A program made the translations under genes and the position numbers. DNA of 64,000 nt from Lacinutrix sp. Bg11-31 (GTDB taxonomy: Bacteria > Bacteroidota > Bacteroidia > Flavobacteriales > Flavobacteriaceae). Below the pieces are notes generated by a model. The model saw nothing but the letters and a program-made list of their open reading frames with translations. It did not search any database and was not told where the DNA came from. Positions 26,592 through 36,270 of this stretch are shown one piece after another (positions within the stretch are counted from its first letter, which is position 1; the number at the start of each line of letters is the position of its first letter). The stretch is from NCBI RefSeq assembly GCF_002831665.1, contig NZ_CP025118.1, forward strand, positions 1,922,001 through 1,986,000. The letters run 5' to 3'.

Positions 26592-27296
26592 ATGAAAAAA
26601 TTTATTGCCCTTTTATTAGTATTAAATTTATCTGCTTGTGCAGAATTACAGCAGGTTGTAAACCAATTACCTCAAGGTAATGGAAGTATCTCTCAATTAG
26701 ATATTGGTAACGGATTGCGCGAAGCACTTGATTTAGGTATTGACAAACAGGTTAGTAAACTAACGTCTAAAGATGGATTTTACAATAACGAATTAGTAAA
26801 AATTTTACTACCTGAAGAGTTACAAAAAGTAGACAAAGCTTTAAGAGATATTGGATTAGGAAGTTTAGCAGACGATGGTATAAAGGTATTAAATCGTGCG
26901 GCAGAAGACGCTGTAAGCGAAGCAACGCCTATATTTATTGATGCTGTTAAAGACATAACGTTTAATGATGCTAAAAACATTTTATTAGGTAACAAAGATG
27001 CTGCTACACAATACTTAAACGAGAAAACACAAACTGCGCTTTATGCTAAATTTAATCCTGTGATTAAAAATAGTTTTGCTAAAGTTGGTGCAGACCAGAT
27101 TTGGTCTAACTTAATTAATAAATATAATGCAATACCATTTACTAATAATGTAAATCCAGATTTAACAGATTATGTTACTACTGAAGCTTTAAAAGGTGTT
27201 TACAAAATGATTGCTGTAGAGGAATTAGAAATTAGAGAGAAAGTAGGCTCTAGAACAACTAGTTTGTTACAAAAAGTTTTTGCTTTGCAGGACTAA
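26592..27296 (+). CDS. DUF4197 lipoprotein
   Basis: 234 residues with a lipobox (LNLSAC, Cys near 16). The mature part is all-helical and has the DUF4197 pattern: ISQLDIGNGLREALDLGIDK, then GFYNNELVKILLPEELQKVD, and TDYVTTEALKGVYKMIAVEE close to the C terminus. DUF4197 proteins are periplasmic and of unknown function. It is alone between terminators. Confidence 0.85.
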   Translation: MKKFIALLLVLNLSACAELQQVVNQLPQGNGSISQLDIGNGLREALDLGIDKQVSKLTSKDGFYNNELVKILLPEELQKVDKALRDIGLGSLADDGIKVLNRAAEDAVSEATPIFIDAVKDITFNDAKNILLGNKDAATQYLNEKTQTALYAKFNPVIKNSFAKVGADQIWSNLINKYNAIPFTNNVNPDLTDYVTTEALKGVYKMIAVEELEIREKVGSRTTSLLQKVFALQD

Positions 27297-27429
27297 ATTT
27301 TCTTTAAACAATACACATTAATAATGTTAAACTAAAGTTTAGATAACATATAAAAAGAGTAATTTCTATACTTTTGTAGTTCAAGTATTATTCTTCAATT
27401 TTACTTGAGTTAGTTAGTTTAGTATAATG

Positions 27430-27463
27430 AAAGCCAATCTATAAATTATGATTGGCTTTTTTT
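27430..27463 (+). terminator. Rho-independent terminator
   Basis: AAAGCCAATC...GATTGGCTTTTTTT hairpin, 130 bp after the DUF4197 stop. Confidence 0.85.
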
Positions 27464-27546
27464 ATGGCTAAAAAAATGTTTTACTGACATATATTGCTAT
27501 ATATCAATACTTAATGTGTTTTTATTTGACTAACACCAAATTAGCC

Positions 27547-27702
27547 ATGAACAGAAGTAACCTATTACTATCTCATGAACAAAAACTACAAAACCGTTAT
27601 AAGTAATTAGCAAAAGAAGGATATAATCTTAGACAAATAGATCATGCACTTGGTGATGATTATAAATTTATAAGTCATGAAATTGTTGCACAAATTAAAT
27701 AA
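27547..27702 (+). pseudogene. Small ORF with an internal stop
   Basis: ATG at 27547 reads MNRSNLLLSHEQKLQNRYK, a TAA at 27604-27606, then in the same frame LAKEGYNLRQIDHALGDDYK and FISHEIVAQIK to the stop at 27700-27702. The second half looks like a helical or helix-turn-helix-like segment. One nonsense change would explain the break. No family recognised. Confidence 0.35.
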
Positions 27703-27810
27703 AATTAAGTTTTTATCTCTCGATAATTCGTATTCTACAGTATAAAAATTATCATTTTTACTTTTGGACGTCTAAGTAGGAAAATTACTCGTATTTATAT
27801 AAAAAGAGCT

Positions 27811-27936
27811 ATGAGTACACATTTTTGTAAAGTTGGAAGAATAACACCTAATTTAAATAAGACCTTAAATTTAAGTGCAATAAAAGAAAAGACTGTACAG
27901 TCTTTTGAAGTTGTACATAATAAAAAAACATCCTAA
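27811..27936 (+). CDS. Possible 41-residue small protein
   Basis: An uninterrupted ATG-to-TAA frame reads MSTHFCKVGRITPNLNKTLN and ends VVHNKKTS. It has a moderately A-rich upstream region and overlaps the convergent BtuF-like gene by 4 bp. The composition (Lys, Thr, Asn) is compatible with a real gene but could be chance. Between 27303 and 27811 only the terminator and the decayed small ORF are seen. Confidence 0.3.
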   Translation: MSTHFCKVGRITPNLNKTLNLSAIKEKTVQSFEVVHNKKTS

Positions 27937-28724
27937 AAATTTTCACGTAGCGTCTTAAAATAGTTAAATGCTTTTATAAGCCTTGAGCCATACCACGAAA
28001 ACATTTCTCCGTCTACAAAAATGATTTTTGCATGTTGAGATGCACTGCCAACTTCTAAAGCGTGCTCGTTTTTAAATGGATAAGGTTCGCTGGATAATAA
28101 CACGATTTCAGGATCGCCTTCTAATCGCAAATTTTTTAATTCTATTTCTGGATAGCGTTCTAAATTTTTATAAATATTCTCGAATTTATTTAATTCTAAT
28201 AAGTGATTTATAAATGTTCCGCTTCCTGCTGCCATCCATGGATTTCGCCATATAAAATAAGCTGCTTTTAAAGTTGGCTTGCTTTTAATAAATGTTTTAA
28301 AATCTTTTAAATTAACATTTATTTTATCTGATATTTTTTGAGCATTTATTTGCTTATTGAAAATTTCTCCATATTGGTTAATGACTTCAATACAATTTTC
28401 TATTGTTACAATATCTGACACATGAGTTGTGCAAATGGCTTCGCAAGCTTCTACTATATCTTTAGTATTTTCTTCTTTATTGCAAAGAATAATATCTGGC
28501 TTAAGTGCCTTTATTTTCTCTATACTAATTTGCTTTGTACCTCCTACTATTTGTTTTATGCTTTTAAAATGAAATGGATGTACACAAAATTTAGTGATGC
28601 CAACTATGGAATGTTCTAGACCTAAATCGTAAAGTAATTCGGTTTGCGATGGTACGAGTGAGATTATTCGCTTTGGAATAGTATCTATATTTAATTGTCT
28701 ACCTATTTGATCTTTCATTTTCAT
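27933..28724 (-). CDS. Helical-backbone metal-receptor protein (BtuF-like), no signal peptide
   Basis: 263 residues. It has the BtuF/FecB-type two-lobe layout, with PKRIISLVPSQTELLYDLGL opening the first domain, GGTKQISIEKIKALKPDIIL at its end, and the long backbone helix followed by AAYFIWRNPWMAAGSGTFIN. Such proteins normally bind cobalamin or iron complexes in the periplasm for ABC import. Here residues 1-15 (MKMKDQIGRQLNIDT) contain no signal peptide and no lipobox, and no ABC genes are adjacent. A cytosolic role linked to B12-dependent IcmF 2.5 kb away is speculation. Confidence 0.8.
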   Translation of the reverse strand: MKMKDQIGRQLNIDTIPKRIISLVPSQTELLYDLGLEHSIVGITKFCVHPFHFKSIKQIVGGTKQISIEKIKALKPDIILCNKEENTKDIVEACEAICTTHVSDIVTIENCIEVINQYGEIFNKQINAQKISDKINVNLKDFKTFIKSKPTLKAAYFIWRNPWMAAGSGTFINHLLELNKFENIYKNLERYPEIELKNLRLEGDPEIVLLSSEPYPFKNEHALEVGSASQHAKIIFVDGEMFSWYGSRLIKAFNYFKTLRENF

Positions 28725-28790
28725 TTAAGATATATCTTCTTTTTATGAGATTATTCGCTGCTCTATGAATAGCAGGAACGCTTAAAATGA

Positions 28791-28902
28791 TGAGATTTAT
28801 TTGTCATACTTCCTCGTAATGACAGTAATATTTGCAATACTATTTGAGTTACTAGATTAATTTAACTACTTATTTAGAGATTGCTTCGTTCCTCGCAATG
28901 AC
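28791..28902. repeat. Pair of dispersed repeat copies
   Basis: 28877-28902 reads GAGATTGCTTCG, then TTCCTCGCAATGAC, a copy of the element found in icmF. 28791-28824 is a degenerate relative containing TGTCAT and ATGACA as inverted ends. The gap 28725-28903 holds no gene. Confidence 0.7.
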
Positions 28903-28903
28903 A

Positions 28904-29719
28904 TTAGTTATTTAAAATAGCTTCCATTTGCTGCTGTAAGTCTTTTGCATTAATAGCTGCTGCTTGTGCAAAATCTTCATTGTTTGAAGCATAAATAATT
29001 CCTCTTGAAGAATTAATTAACAAACCAACATTATCGCTCATTCCATATTTACATACATCTTGAAGGTTTCCGCCTTGTGCTCCAACACCTGGAACTAATA
29101 AAAAACTGTCTGGAATTATTTTTCTAATATCTGCAAAGTACTCAGCCTTCGTTGCTCCAACAACGTACATTAAATTCTCTGAGTTCTCCCAGTTTTTAGA
29201 TGTTTCTAAAACTTGTTTATACAACTCTTTACCTTCTACTGTTTTTGTTTGAAAATCGAATGCTCCAGCATTAGATGTTAATGCTAACATTATAGTGTGC
29301 TTATCTTTAAATGCTAGAAAAGGTTCTACAGAATCTTTTCCCATATAAGGTGCAACGGTAACACTATCGAACGCTAAGTCTTCGAGAAATGCTTTTGCAT
29401 ACATAGTACTTGTATTGCCAATATCTCCTCTTTTAGCATCTGCAATAGTGAAAATTTCAGGATGGTTTTTATTTAAGTATTTTATTGTTTTCTCTAATGC
29501 TTGCCATCCTTTAATACCATAAGCTTCGTAAAAGGCTGTATTAGGCTTATAGGCTACACATAAATGATGAGTTGCTTCTATAATCGCTTTATTGAATTCG
29601 AAAATTGGATCTTCGGTTTCTAATAAATGCTGTGGAATTTTATTTAAATCGACATCTAACCCTATACATAAGAAAGAGTTCTTTTTTTTAATTTCTGCTG
29701 TTAGTTGCTGTGTTGTCAT
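28904..29719 (-). CDS. pyrF: Orotidine 5'-phosphate decarboxylase (type 2)
   Basis: 271 residues. [13 protein letters not shown] opens the barrel, and the catalytic lysine loop is present as [20 protein letters not shown] (about 85-105, D-x-K-x-x-D), characteristic of the PyrF2 subfamily. The phosphate-binding region [19 protein letters not shown] is near the C terminus. It converts OMP to UMP, the last step of pyrimidine synthesis. It lies downstream of prfA with a terminator between them, so it probably has its own promoter. Confidence 0.95.
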   Translation of the reverse strand: MTTQQLTAEIKKKNSFLCIGLDVDLNKIPQHLLETEDPIFEFNKAIIEATHHLCVAYKPNTAFYEAYGIKGWQALEKTIKYLNKNHPEIFTIADAKRGDIGNTSTMYAKAFLEDLAFDSVTVAPYMGKDSVEPFLAFKDKHTIMLALTSNAGAFDFQTKTVEGKELYKQVLETSKNWENSENLMYVVGATKAEYFADIRKIIPDSFLLVPGVGAQGGNLQDVCKYGMSDNVGLLINSSRGIIYASNNEDFAQAAAINAKDLQQQMEAILNN

Positions 29720-29805
29720 GCTTTAAAATTGTGAGTTCCACATTACACTACAACAAACGTTGCACTTGTGGGTGGTGTAACAAATAGTTTAACTTTTTTT
29801 TATAA

Positions 29806-29832
29806 TAAAAAAGCCTCTATAAAGAGGCTTAA
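29806..29832 (-). terminator. Rho-independent terminator of prfA
   Basis: AAGCCTCT-ATAA-AGAGGCTT with flanking A/T runs, 4 bp beyond the prfA stop. Confidence 0.85.
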
Positions 29833-29835
29833 TAT

Positions 29836-30912
29836 TTACAATAAATCGCTATTAGCCTTTAATTTTTCGGTATTATCGGCTAGCATTAATTCGTCTAATA
29901 TTTTTTGAATGTCTCCATTTACAATGTTTTGTAAATCGTAAAGTGTTAACCCAATTCTATGGTCTGTTACACGTCCTTGAGAATAGTTATAGGTTCTAAT
30001 TTTAGCACTTCTATCTCCAGAAGTTACCATTGTGCCTCTTAAGGCAGCATCTTCTTCGTTTTTCTTAGCTAACTCTAAATCGTATAAACGTGAACGTAAA
30101 ACTTTAAAAGCTTTCTCTTTATTTTTATGCTGCGATTTTTGATCTTGACATTGTGCTACTAATCCAGTTGGAATATGCGTTAAACGTACTGCTGAATAGG
30201 TTGTGTTTACCGATTGTCCTCCAGGTCCAGAAGAACAAAAGAAATCGACTCTTACATCTTTTGCTTCAACAACTACATCAAACTCTTCGGCTTCTGGAAA
30301 CACCATTACTGTAGCAGCACTTGTATGTACACGACCTTGTGTTTCTGTTTGTGGCACACGCTGCACACGGTGTACACCTGCTTCAAATTTTAAAGTTCCA
30401 TAAACATCGTCTCCAGAAACTTCAAATTGAATTTCTTTAAAACCTCCATTTGTACCTTCACTATAATCTACAGTATCTACTTTCCACCCTCTAGCTTCAC
30501 AGTATCTGCTGTACATTCTAAATAAATCTCCTGCAAAAATACTTGCTTCGTCTCCACCTGCTCCTGCACGTAATTCTACAACTGCATTCTTAGCATCTTG
30601 TGGATCTTTAGGAATTAAAAGTACTTTTATTTCTTCCTCTAATTTTGGGATTTCAGCTTTTGCTTCATCGTATTGCATTTTAGCCATGTCTACCATTTCA
30701 GCATCACTACCATCTGCAATTATTTCTTCAGCTTCAGCTAAATTATTTGTCTGTTCTATATATAACTCACGCTTGTCCATTAACAAACGTAAACTTTTGT
30801 ATTCTCTAGTTAACTCAACATAAAGTTTTTGATCTGAGATAATATCTGGTTGAATGATTAAATCACTAACCTCATCAAAACGTTGTTTTACTATTTGTAA
30901 TTTATCTAACAT
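29836..30912 (-). CDS. prfA: Peptide chain release factor 1
   Basis: 358 residues, the standard RF1 length. The peptidyl-tRNA hydrolysis motif GGQ is in [20 protein letters not shown] (about 225-245), and the stop-codon reading domain precedes it. [20 protein letters not shown] is the conserved C-terminal signature. It recognises UAA and UAG. The upstream gene on the same strand is a membrane protein ending 38 bp before it. Confidence 0.97.
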   Translation of the reverse strand: MLDKLQIVKQRFDEVSDLIIQPDIISDQKLYVELTREYKSLRLLMDKRELYIEQTNNLAEAEEIIADGSDAEMVDMAKMQYDEAKAEIPKLEEEIKVLLIPKDPQDAKNAVVELRAGAGGDEASIFAGDLFRMYSRYCEARGWKVDTVDYSEGTNGGFKEIQFEVSGDDVYGTLKFEAGVHRVQRVPQTETQGRVHTSAATVMVFPEAEEFDVVVEAKDVRVDFFCSSGPGGQSVNTTYSAVRLTHIPTGLVAQCQDQKSQHKNKEKAFKVLRSRLYDLELAKKNEEDAALRGTMVTSGDRSAKIRTYNYSQGRVTDHRIGLTLYDLQNIVNGDIQKILDELMLADNTEKLKANSDLL

Positions 30913-30950
30913 AAATATTTTGCGTTATCGAGCAAAAATACGATAAAAAA

Positions 30951-31727
30951 TCAATAATAATAAACGCTTTTCTCTACTGAATTTTGTGCTCTTTTTTTGT
31001 TCTCTAACATAACGTAGTTTACAAAAGTTAAAAATGCTGAAACAGTAAAAAACCGTTCTAAATAAAACATGTATTTAAACTCTAAGAAATACCCACAAAA
31101 CATTGAAATATCTGCAAACGCAATACAAAACGTTGCTAATAAAAATAGTGTTGAACGTAAGTGGAATCTATTAAAATTATAATTTGCAGAAAACACACAC
31201 ATTACAATCATTATAATACTTGGAATTATAAAAAAAGCTCTATTAACAAAACCAAACTTGTGAATATCGACTGAAGAAATTAACAAATAAACTAAGTATC
31301 CATTTAACAATGCTATTGTAGAAAAAATTAAAATCATAGAATAGCTTCGCGCTTTTACATTAATCTTTTTTACTATTAAACTACATAATAATAAAAATAT
31401 AGTAGCACGAACTACTATGGCTATTTTTATTATTATTTGAATTTCCGCAAAAATTGTAAGCATATCGAAAACTACAAACAAAAGCATAATAATTGCCGCT
31501 ATTTTATGTTTATAACAACCTATATAAAAGGAAACAAGTGTGAATATTAATGATGTAATCATTGTATGAACGACATAAGCGCCGAATGGCATCTCTGAAA
31601 CAGTATAAAGACCAGTTAAAAATAAAGTAACTGCTATAGAGTATAATAGCTTTTGATAGTACAAAGTAAATAGGTTATGATTTGGGTCTACGAAGATACT
31701 AATTATTATTTTTTCTAAAAAAAGCAA
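30951..31727 (-). CDS. Multi-pass membrane protein, unrecognised (possibly YhhN-like)
   Basis: 258 residues with about eight hydrophobic helices, short loops and a hydrophilic C-terminal tail (NKKRAQNSVEKS). The region FLLATFCIAFADISMFCGYF with an aspartate inside a helix, and FYLERFFTVSAFLTFVNYVM afterwards, are reminiscent of YhhN/TMEM86 lysoplasmalogenase-like proteins, but the match is loose. It could be co-transcribed with prfA. Function unknown. Confidence 0.6.
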   Translation of the reverse strand: MLFLEKIIISIFVDPNHNLFTLYYQKLLYSIAVTLFLTGLYTVSEMPFGAYVVHTMITSLIFTLVSFYIGCYKHKIAAIIMLLFVVFDMLTIFAEIQIIIKIAIVVRATIFLLLCSLIVKKINVKARSYSMILIFSTIALLNGYLVYLLISSVDIHKFGFVNRAFFIIPSIIMIVMCVFSANYNFNRFHLRSTLFLLATFCIAFADISMFCGYFLEFKYMFYLERFFTVSAFLTFVNYVMLENKKRAQNSVEKSVYYY

Positions 31728-31795
31728 TATTTTATACTTATAAAGGTTAATTATCGTTTAAAATATTTCGCAACAACTTTCGTTATAAATGAGCT

Positions 31796-32086
31796 ATGTT
31801 AAACCAATTTAGAGCCATACTATTTTATTACAAACCAATTGCCATATGGTCTTTTGTGGTTACTATTTTAATAACTATCTATAATCCTGGGATAGTTTGT
31901 GCATTATTAACCAAATTGTTTTTAATGCTCTTATTTTTGCTAATGATTAACGATAGAAGCATGCGAAGAAAATTAAAATTCTATAAAATGGTTGGAGTTT
32001 CTAATTTTAAATTAGTTGCAACTCTTTACGCAATTGACTCTTTAATAACTTGTAGTTTTTTATTATTAATAAAAGGTTTTATATAA
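31796..32086 (+). CDS. Small membrane protein with three hydrophobic segments
   Basis: 96 residues. Hydrophobic segments at about 17-35, 38-52 and 75-92 are separated by a basic loop (RSMRRKLKFYKMVGVSNFKL). The 'K-x-x-G-x-S' loop next to a helix recalls permease subunits, but no family is recognised. It is divergent from the membrane-protein gene at 30951-31727, sharing a 68-bp promoter region. The following 32087-32465 has no gene, only AT-rich DNA and six GAA units at 32329-32346. Confidence 0.55.
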   Translation: MLNQFRAILFYYKPIAIWSFVVTILITIYNPGIVCALLTKLFLMLLFLLMINDRSMRRKLKFYKMVGVSNFKLVATLYAIDSLITCSFLLLIKGFI

Positions 32087-32465
32087 AAGTAAGGAAAACT
32101 GATTTCTTAAAACAACTTATTTACATCATCGTTCTTTTTCTTCTATAATGCATAAATAAAAGGATATATATATATCTATAGCCTAAAAGTATAAAACACT
32201 AACAGAAAGTATAGAAAATGCTATCCTTTTTATGAGAGAATAAATCTCTGTCATATATGGTTTAGTATATCTGCAGAAACCATAAATACAAAAAAAACCA
32301 ATAACAATTTACCTTTAGTTTTAAGAAAGAAGAAGAAGAAGAAGAAGCCTAACAATCTGACTATACAAAAAAAATACTGAAACTATATTTACTACTACGA
32401 CAACTAGTGCAACTATTTTTATGATTAATTTACATTTCAATTAGAACTCTTTATACATCCGTTAA

Positions 32466-33407
32466 TTATAAATCCATAGTAACACCTACTCCTAGAATTT
32501 GTTTCCATTGTAGCTTAGCTCCTCTTTCTACAAACACATCCACAATAGCTGTTTCTTGTTGCGTTTTTATATCATTATCATATTTAATATGCGAACCTAA
32601 AGTTGCCTTTACATAATCGTTAACCTTAAAATCGAAAACGACTTCCCAATCTACATCAACATTACCAAAACTATTAAGGTAATCTGTATATAAACTCAAT
32701 TGGTTTCTAACGTATATATTTTCGAATACTTCGGTTTCGTAGGCATTTGTAATTAAAACACCCATTTCTGTTCTAGCATTTTCTCCTTTTTTAATTCTAT
32801 TTTTTAAATTATCATATACTGCTGCTTGAACACCAAAAGAGCCTGCATCTGCAAGTTCTTGATCTAAAACAAAAGTTCCTTTAAAAGTTAAAGGAGAGAA
32901 ATAAAAGGATAGTTTTTCGAGATTTTTACCATATTCTACACCTCCACCTATAAATAAATATCCTGGAGCCATAAAACGTGAAATAGACTTGTCTCTATTA
33001 GGATAATTATAACCGTTAGAGTACTGTGTTTTAAAATTAAATCGTCCTGAATAATACCAATTAGTTAAAGTATCTTTTCTATAGCCTATAGTTGAAATTA
33101 ATTCTAGTTCGTCTTCCGTTTTTCTTAATTTCTGATTTCCCTGTTTATTAACTCCATAACGTGTTCTTATTGAACTTTTCCAGATAAGATTTTCTTTTTT
33201 ATATCTTAAACTTGAAAGGATATTAAAAAGTGCTGAAACAGAATTACTTCCACCAGCATTCCAATTAACAAAAGTAACTTCATTAATATCTAAACCTGCT
33301 GTGCTTTTTTGAACCCATTTTACAGTATCTAAAACCTTAACAACTGAGTCTTGTGCTTTTACAACTTGAAACGAAAAAATAATTAAAAACAATAAATAAA
33401 ACCTCAT
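32466..33407 (-). CDS. DUF3078 outer-membrane-associated protein
   Basis: 313 residues with a signal peptide (cleavage after VKAQ). The DUF3078 opening is clear: WVQKSTAGLDINEVTFVNWN, then AGGSNSVSALFNIL, followed by many amphipathic strands and a C-terminal ILGVGVTMDL. These are predicted outer-membrane barrels of unknown function, widespread in Bacteroidota. It lies 29 bp after purM on the same strand. Confidence 0.88.
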   Translation of the reverse strand: MRFYLLFLIIFSFQVVKAQDSVVKVLDTVKWVQKSTAGLDINEVTFVNWNAGGSNSVSALFNILSSLRYKKENLIWKSSIRTRYGVNKQGNQKLRKTEDELELISTIGYRKDTLTNWYYSGRFNFKTQYSNGYNYPNRDKSISRFMAPGYLFIGGGVEYGKNLEKLSFYFSPLTFKGTFVLDQELADAGSFGVQAAVYDNLKNRIKKGENARTEMGVLITNAYETEVFENIYVRNQLSLYTDYLNSFGNVDVDWEVVFDFKVNDYVKATLGSHIKYDNDIKTQQETAIVDVFVERGAKLQWKQILGVGVTMDL

Positions 33408-33436
33408 TCTATTTCACTTTATAAATTAGATAATAT

Positions 33437-34615
33437 TTAGTATATAAACGTACCGAATTCGCTATTAATTGTCAGTTTTTTAGTTTCAGAAGCTTCTACT
33501 CTACCAACAACTTGAGCATTAACATTAAATGCTTTTGAAATAGAAATAATATCTTCAGCAATTTCTGGAGACACATAAAGTTCCATTCTATGCCCACAGT
33601 TAAACACCTGATACATTTCTTTCCAATCTGTTTTAGATTGCTCTTGTATTAATTTGAATAAAGGTGGAATTGGAAATAAATTATCTTTAACTATATGTAA
33701 ATTGTCTATAAAATGAAGGATTTTGGTTTGTGCTCCACCAGAACAATGTACCATTCCATGTAAAGTTTCAGAGTTGAACTTAGATAAAATCTCTTTTATA
33801 ATTGGAGCATAAGTTCTTGTTGGAGACAACACTAATTTACCTGCGTCTATAGGACTATTTTCAACCTTATCAGTTAGTTTTACTTGTCCAGAATACACAA
33901 GATCCTCAGGTACAGCCGCATCAAAACTTTCTGGGTATTTTTTTGCTAAATAGTTATTAAAAACATCGTGTCTAGCAGATGTTAAACCATTACTTCCCAT
34001 ACCACCATTATACTCTTTTTCGTATGTGGCTTGACCAAAACTTTCTAATCCAACAATTACATCTCCTGCTTTAATATTAGCATTATCTATAACATCGCTA
34101 CGCTTCATTCTAGCAGTAACTGTAGAGTCTACAATTATTGTACGCACTAAATCTCCAACATCTGCCGTTTCTCCTCCTGTAGAATGGATTGTTACTCCAA
34201 ATGTTTTTAAATCCTCTATAAGTTCTTCTGTTCCATTAATAATTGCAGATAGCACTTCTCCTGTAATTAAATTTTTATTCCTACCAATGGTTGATGACAA
34301 CATAATATTATCTGTTGCTCCAACACAAAGTAAGTCGTCTATATTCATAATTAAAGCATCTTGGGCGATACCTTTCCAGACAGAAACATCTCCTGTTTCT
34401 TTCCAGTACATATAGGCTAAAGCACTTTTTGTTCCTGCTCCATCTGCATGCATTATTAAGCAATAATCGTCGTCGTTTGTAAGGTAATCTGGCACAATTT
34501 TGCAGAATGCCTTTGGAAACAAGCCTTTATCTATGTTTTTTATTGCATTATGCACATCTTCTTTTGATGCTGACACACCTCTTTGACTGTAACGTTTACT
34601 TATTTCCGAACTCAT
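33437..34615 (-). CDS. purM: Phosphoribosylformylglycinamidine cyclo-ligase (AIR synthetase)
   Basis: 392 residues from the ATG at 34613-34615. A longer in-frame start would add a hydrophobic lead, MCFFFTVIFAIQNNI, which looks unreal. Features: YSQRGVSASKED at the N terminus, HADGAGTKSALAYMYWKETG (nucleotide-binding region), STGGETADVGDLVRTIIVD, and HCSGGAQTKILHF in the C-terminal domain. It converts FGAM to AIR in purine synthesis. This is the longer Bacteroidota form. A terminator at 34646-34683 separates it from the curli unit upstream. Confidence 0.93.
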   Translation of the reverse strand: MSSEISKRYSQRGVSASKEDVHNAIKNIDKGLFPKAFCKIVPDYLTNDDDYCLIMHADGAGTKSALAYMYWKETGDVSVWKGIAQDALIMNIDDLLCVGATDNIMLSSTIGRNKNLITGEVLSAIINGTEELIEDLKTFGVTIHSTGGETADVGDLVRTIIVDSTVTARMKRSDVIDNANIKAGDVIVGLESFGQATYEKEYNGGMGSNGLTSARHDVFNNYLAKKYPESFDAAVPEDLVYSGQVKLTDKVENSPIDAGKLVLSPTRTYAPIIKEILSKFNSETLHGMVHCSGGAQTKILHFIDNLHIVKDNLFPIPPLFKLIQEQSKTDWKEMYQVFNCGHRMELYVSPEIAEDIISISKAFNVNAQVVGRVEASETKKLTINSEFGTFIY

Positions 34616-34645
34616 AATATTGTTTTGAATTGCAAATATAACTGT

Positions 34646-34683
34646 AAAAAAAAAGCACACAAATAATATTGTGTGCTTCTTTA
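34646..34683 (-). terminator. Terminator at the end of the curli operon
   Basis: AAGCACACAA-ATAATA-TTGTGTGCTT hairpin with an A run on one side and T-rich DNA on the other. It lies just downstream of the lipoprotein gene at 34722. Confidence 0.85.
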
Positions 34684-34721
34684 TAATTAAGATTCTTGAT
34701 GTGCTGTTTTAATTTATTTGA

Positions 34722-36260
34722 TTAGTCCCAATCTGGCATTGAAGATGCTGTGAATAATTCAGTTTCAGCAGTTGCTGCTCCAAATTGAAATCTAAAAATT
34801 CCTGGTACAGCGTTTAATGTATTCGATGCTCTAGAAAGAATAAAACCACCTTCATTTGGTGCATATTTAACATCTGTGTCATTTTCGCCAATCAAAGCAT
34901 CAGTTGGTATTAGAGTACTTGTTGCCATTGCGACATCATAGACAAAAACTCTACTTTGAAATTGTCTGTATGTTGCATTTTCTGAACCAGTAATATCTCT
35001 AGTATATATAATTTCGTTTCCATTAGCGGTAATATCAATTCCACCTATAGCTCCTGGCAGATTTTCTACAATTACAGTTTCTTCTAATCCTGTAGATAAC
35101 CTAACGATAACTATTCTTGCATTATACCCAACTGAATTGTTAGTTTTTATAAGAATTAAATCATTATCAAAAGCAACACTTTCTACCTCAGAAATAAACG
35201 AACCATCTGTTGTTGTAAAAATTGGAGGGTCACTAAGACCACTTCCATCTGGATTAATTGAATATAATTTATCGAAACTTGGATAGTAAATTTTACTTCC
35301 ATTTTGCGCCCAACAAAAATCGACATGCTCTAGTCTAAATCCATTAACTGGTATAGTACTAGTTACCTGTGTTTTGTCTGAACCATCTGTATCCATGGTA
35401 AAAATTTGCGTGTTTCCTCCAACGGTTCTCAAGTAAGCGATTTTATTAATGGCACTATTGGTTCTTGGTCTAAAACTATTATTTGTCTCACTTGTTAATT
35501 TAAGTAAGCTAAAGTCTAATTCTGAATCACCACCACCTTCTACATCTTCGTCACCTGAATAAATAACACTATTACTGTTTTCTTTTTTTACAAAAACAAA
35601 AGGATTGTTAGGAACTGTAATTGTAGTGAATTGACTAATTGTAGACACAACATTGTCGTTAGTATCATCGTTTACAGTAACTTGCCAAAAATAGGTAGTA
35701 GATAATTCTAAGTTACTAGCTAAGTAGAACGTATCCTGAGCGGTTTCAAACATCTCAATCTCGTTAGTGCTACCGTTTCTTAGTTCTAAAGAATAAGATA
35801 ATTCATCATTTGTATCAGGATCTGAAGATTCCCAAGTAAGCTGAATCTCTAAATCCGTTTCTGTTGCCAAATCTTCCGGAAAAACTAAATTTGGAATTGT
35901 TGGCGGTTGGTTATTAGCGTTTGAAGTTAATAACTCAAAAGCTACTACTGCTGCTGCATCTTCTAATACAGTAACAGATTCGAATGCAGTTACAAAACCA
36001 TCTAACTCAGCTTGTACAGCGTACGTTTCGACTAAAGCATTGTCTATAACAAAATTACCTTCTGAATCTGTAAATACAGTACTTGTTACTGGGTTTGTAG
36101 ATACTTTGGCATTTTCTAATGGCGAGTTTGTTCCTTCGGCTACAACTTTACCATTAATAGAACCTATTCTTACTCCATCAATTTGATTTTCACTACATGT
36201 TAAAATAGTTACTATAACTAACATTAGCGCTAAGATATTTTTTATCGTTTTCATTTTCAT
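34722..36260 (-). CDS. Curli-operon lipoprotein: carboxypeptidase-regulatory-like, FnIII-like and TolB-like propeller
   Basis: About 512 residues from the ATG at 36258-36260, 10 bp after csgG; an earlier ATG would overlap csgG. Lipobox VTILTC. Domain 1 (about 32-105): GSINGKVVAEGTNSPLENAK, a carboxypeptidase-regulatory-like fold. Domain 2 (about 115-215): PPTIPNLVFPEDLAT with ending TTYFWQVTVND, FnIII-like. Domain 3 (about 230-505): repeated blades with IFTMDTDGSDKTQVTS and YSINPDGSG, as in TolB/WD40-like PD40 repeats. It is not a standard curli gene. Its position suggests a surface accessory, perhaps binding fibres or polysaccharide (inference). Confidence 0.75.
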   Translation of the reverse strand: MKMKTIKNILALMLVIVTILTCSENQIDGVRIGSINGKVVAEGTNSPLENAKVSTNPVTSTVFTDSEGNFVIDNALVETYAVQAELDGFVTAFESVTVLEDAAAVVAFELLTSNANNQPPTIPNLVFPEDLATETDLEIQLTWESSDPDTNDELSYSLELRNGSTNEIEMFETAQDTFYLASNLELSTTYFWQVTVNDDTNDNVVSTISQFTTITVPNNPFVFVKKENSNSVIYSGDEDVEGGGDSELDFSLLKLTSETNNSFRPRTNSAINKIAYLRTVGGNTQIFTMDTDGSDKTQVTSTIPVNGFRLEHVDFCWAQNGSKIYYPSFDKLYSINPDGSGLSDPPIFTTTDGSFISEVESVAFDNDLILIKTNNSVGYNARIVIVRLSTGLEETVIVENLPGAIGGIDITANGNEIIYTRDITGSENATYRQFQSRVFVYDVAMATSTLIPTDALIGENDTDVKYAPNEGGFILSRASNTLNAVPGIFRFQFGAATAETELFTASSMPDWD

Positions 36261-36270
36261 CGCTTTTAAA

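Noticed and set aside
32329..32346. GAA trinucleotide run as phase-variation switch
   Set aside because: It lies in a non-coding gap over 100 bp downstream of the nearest gene ends, with no promoter or frame it could alter.
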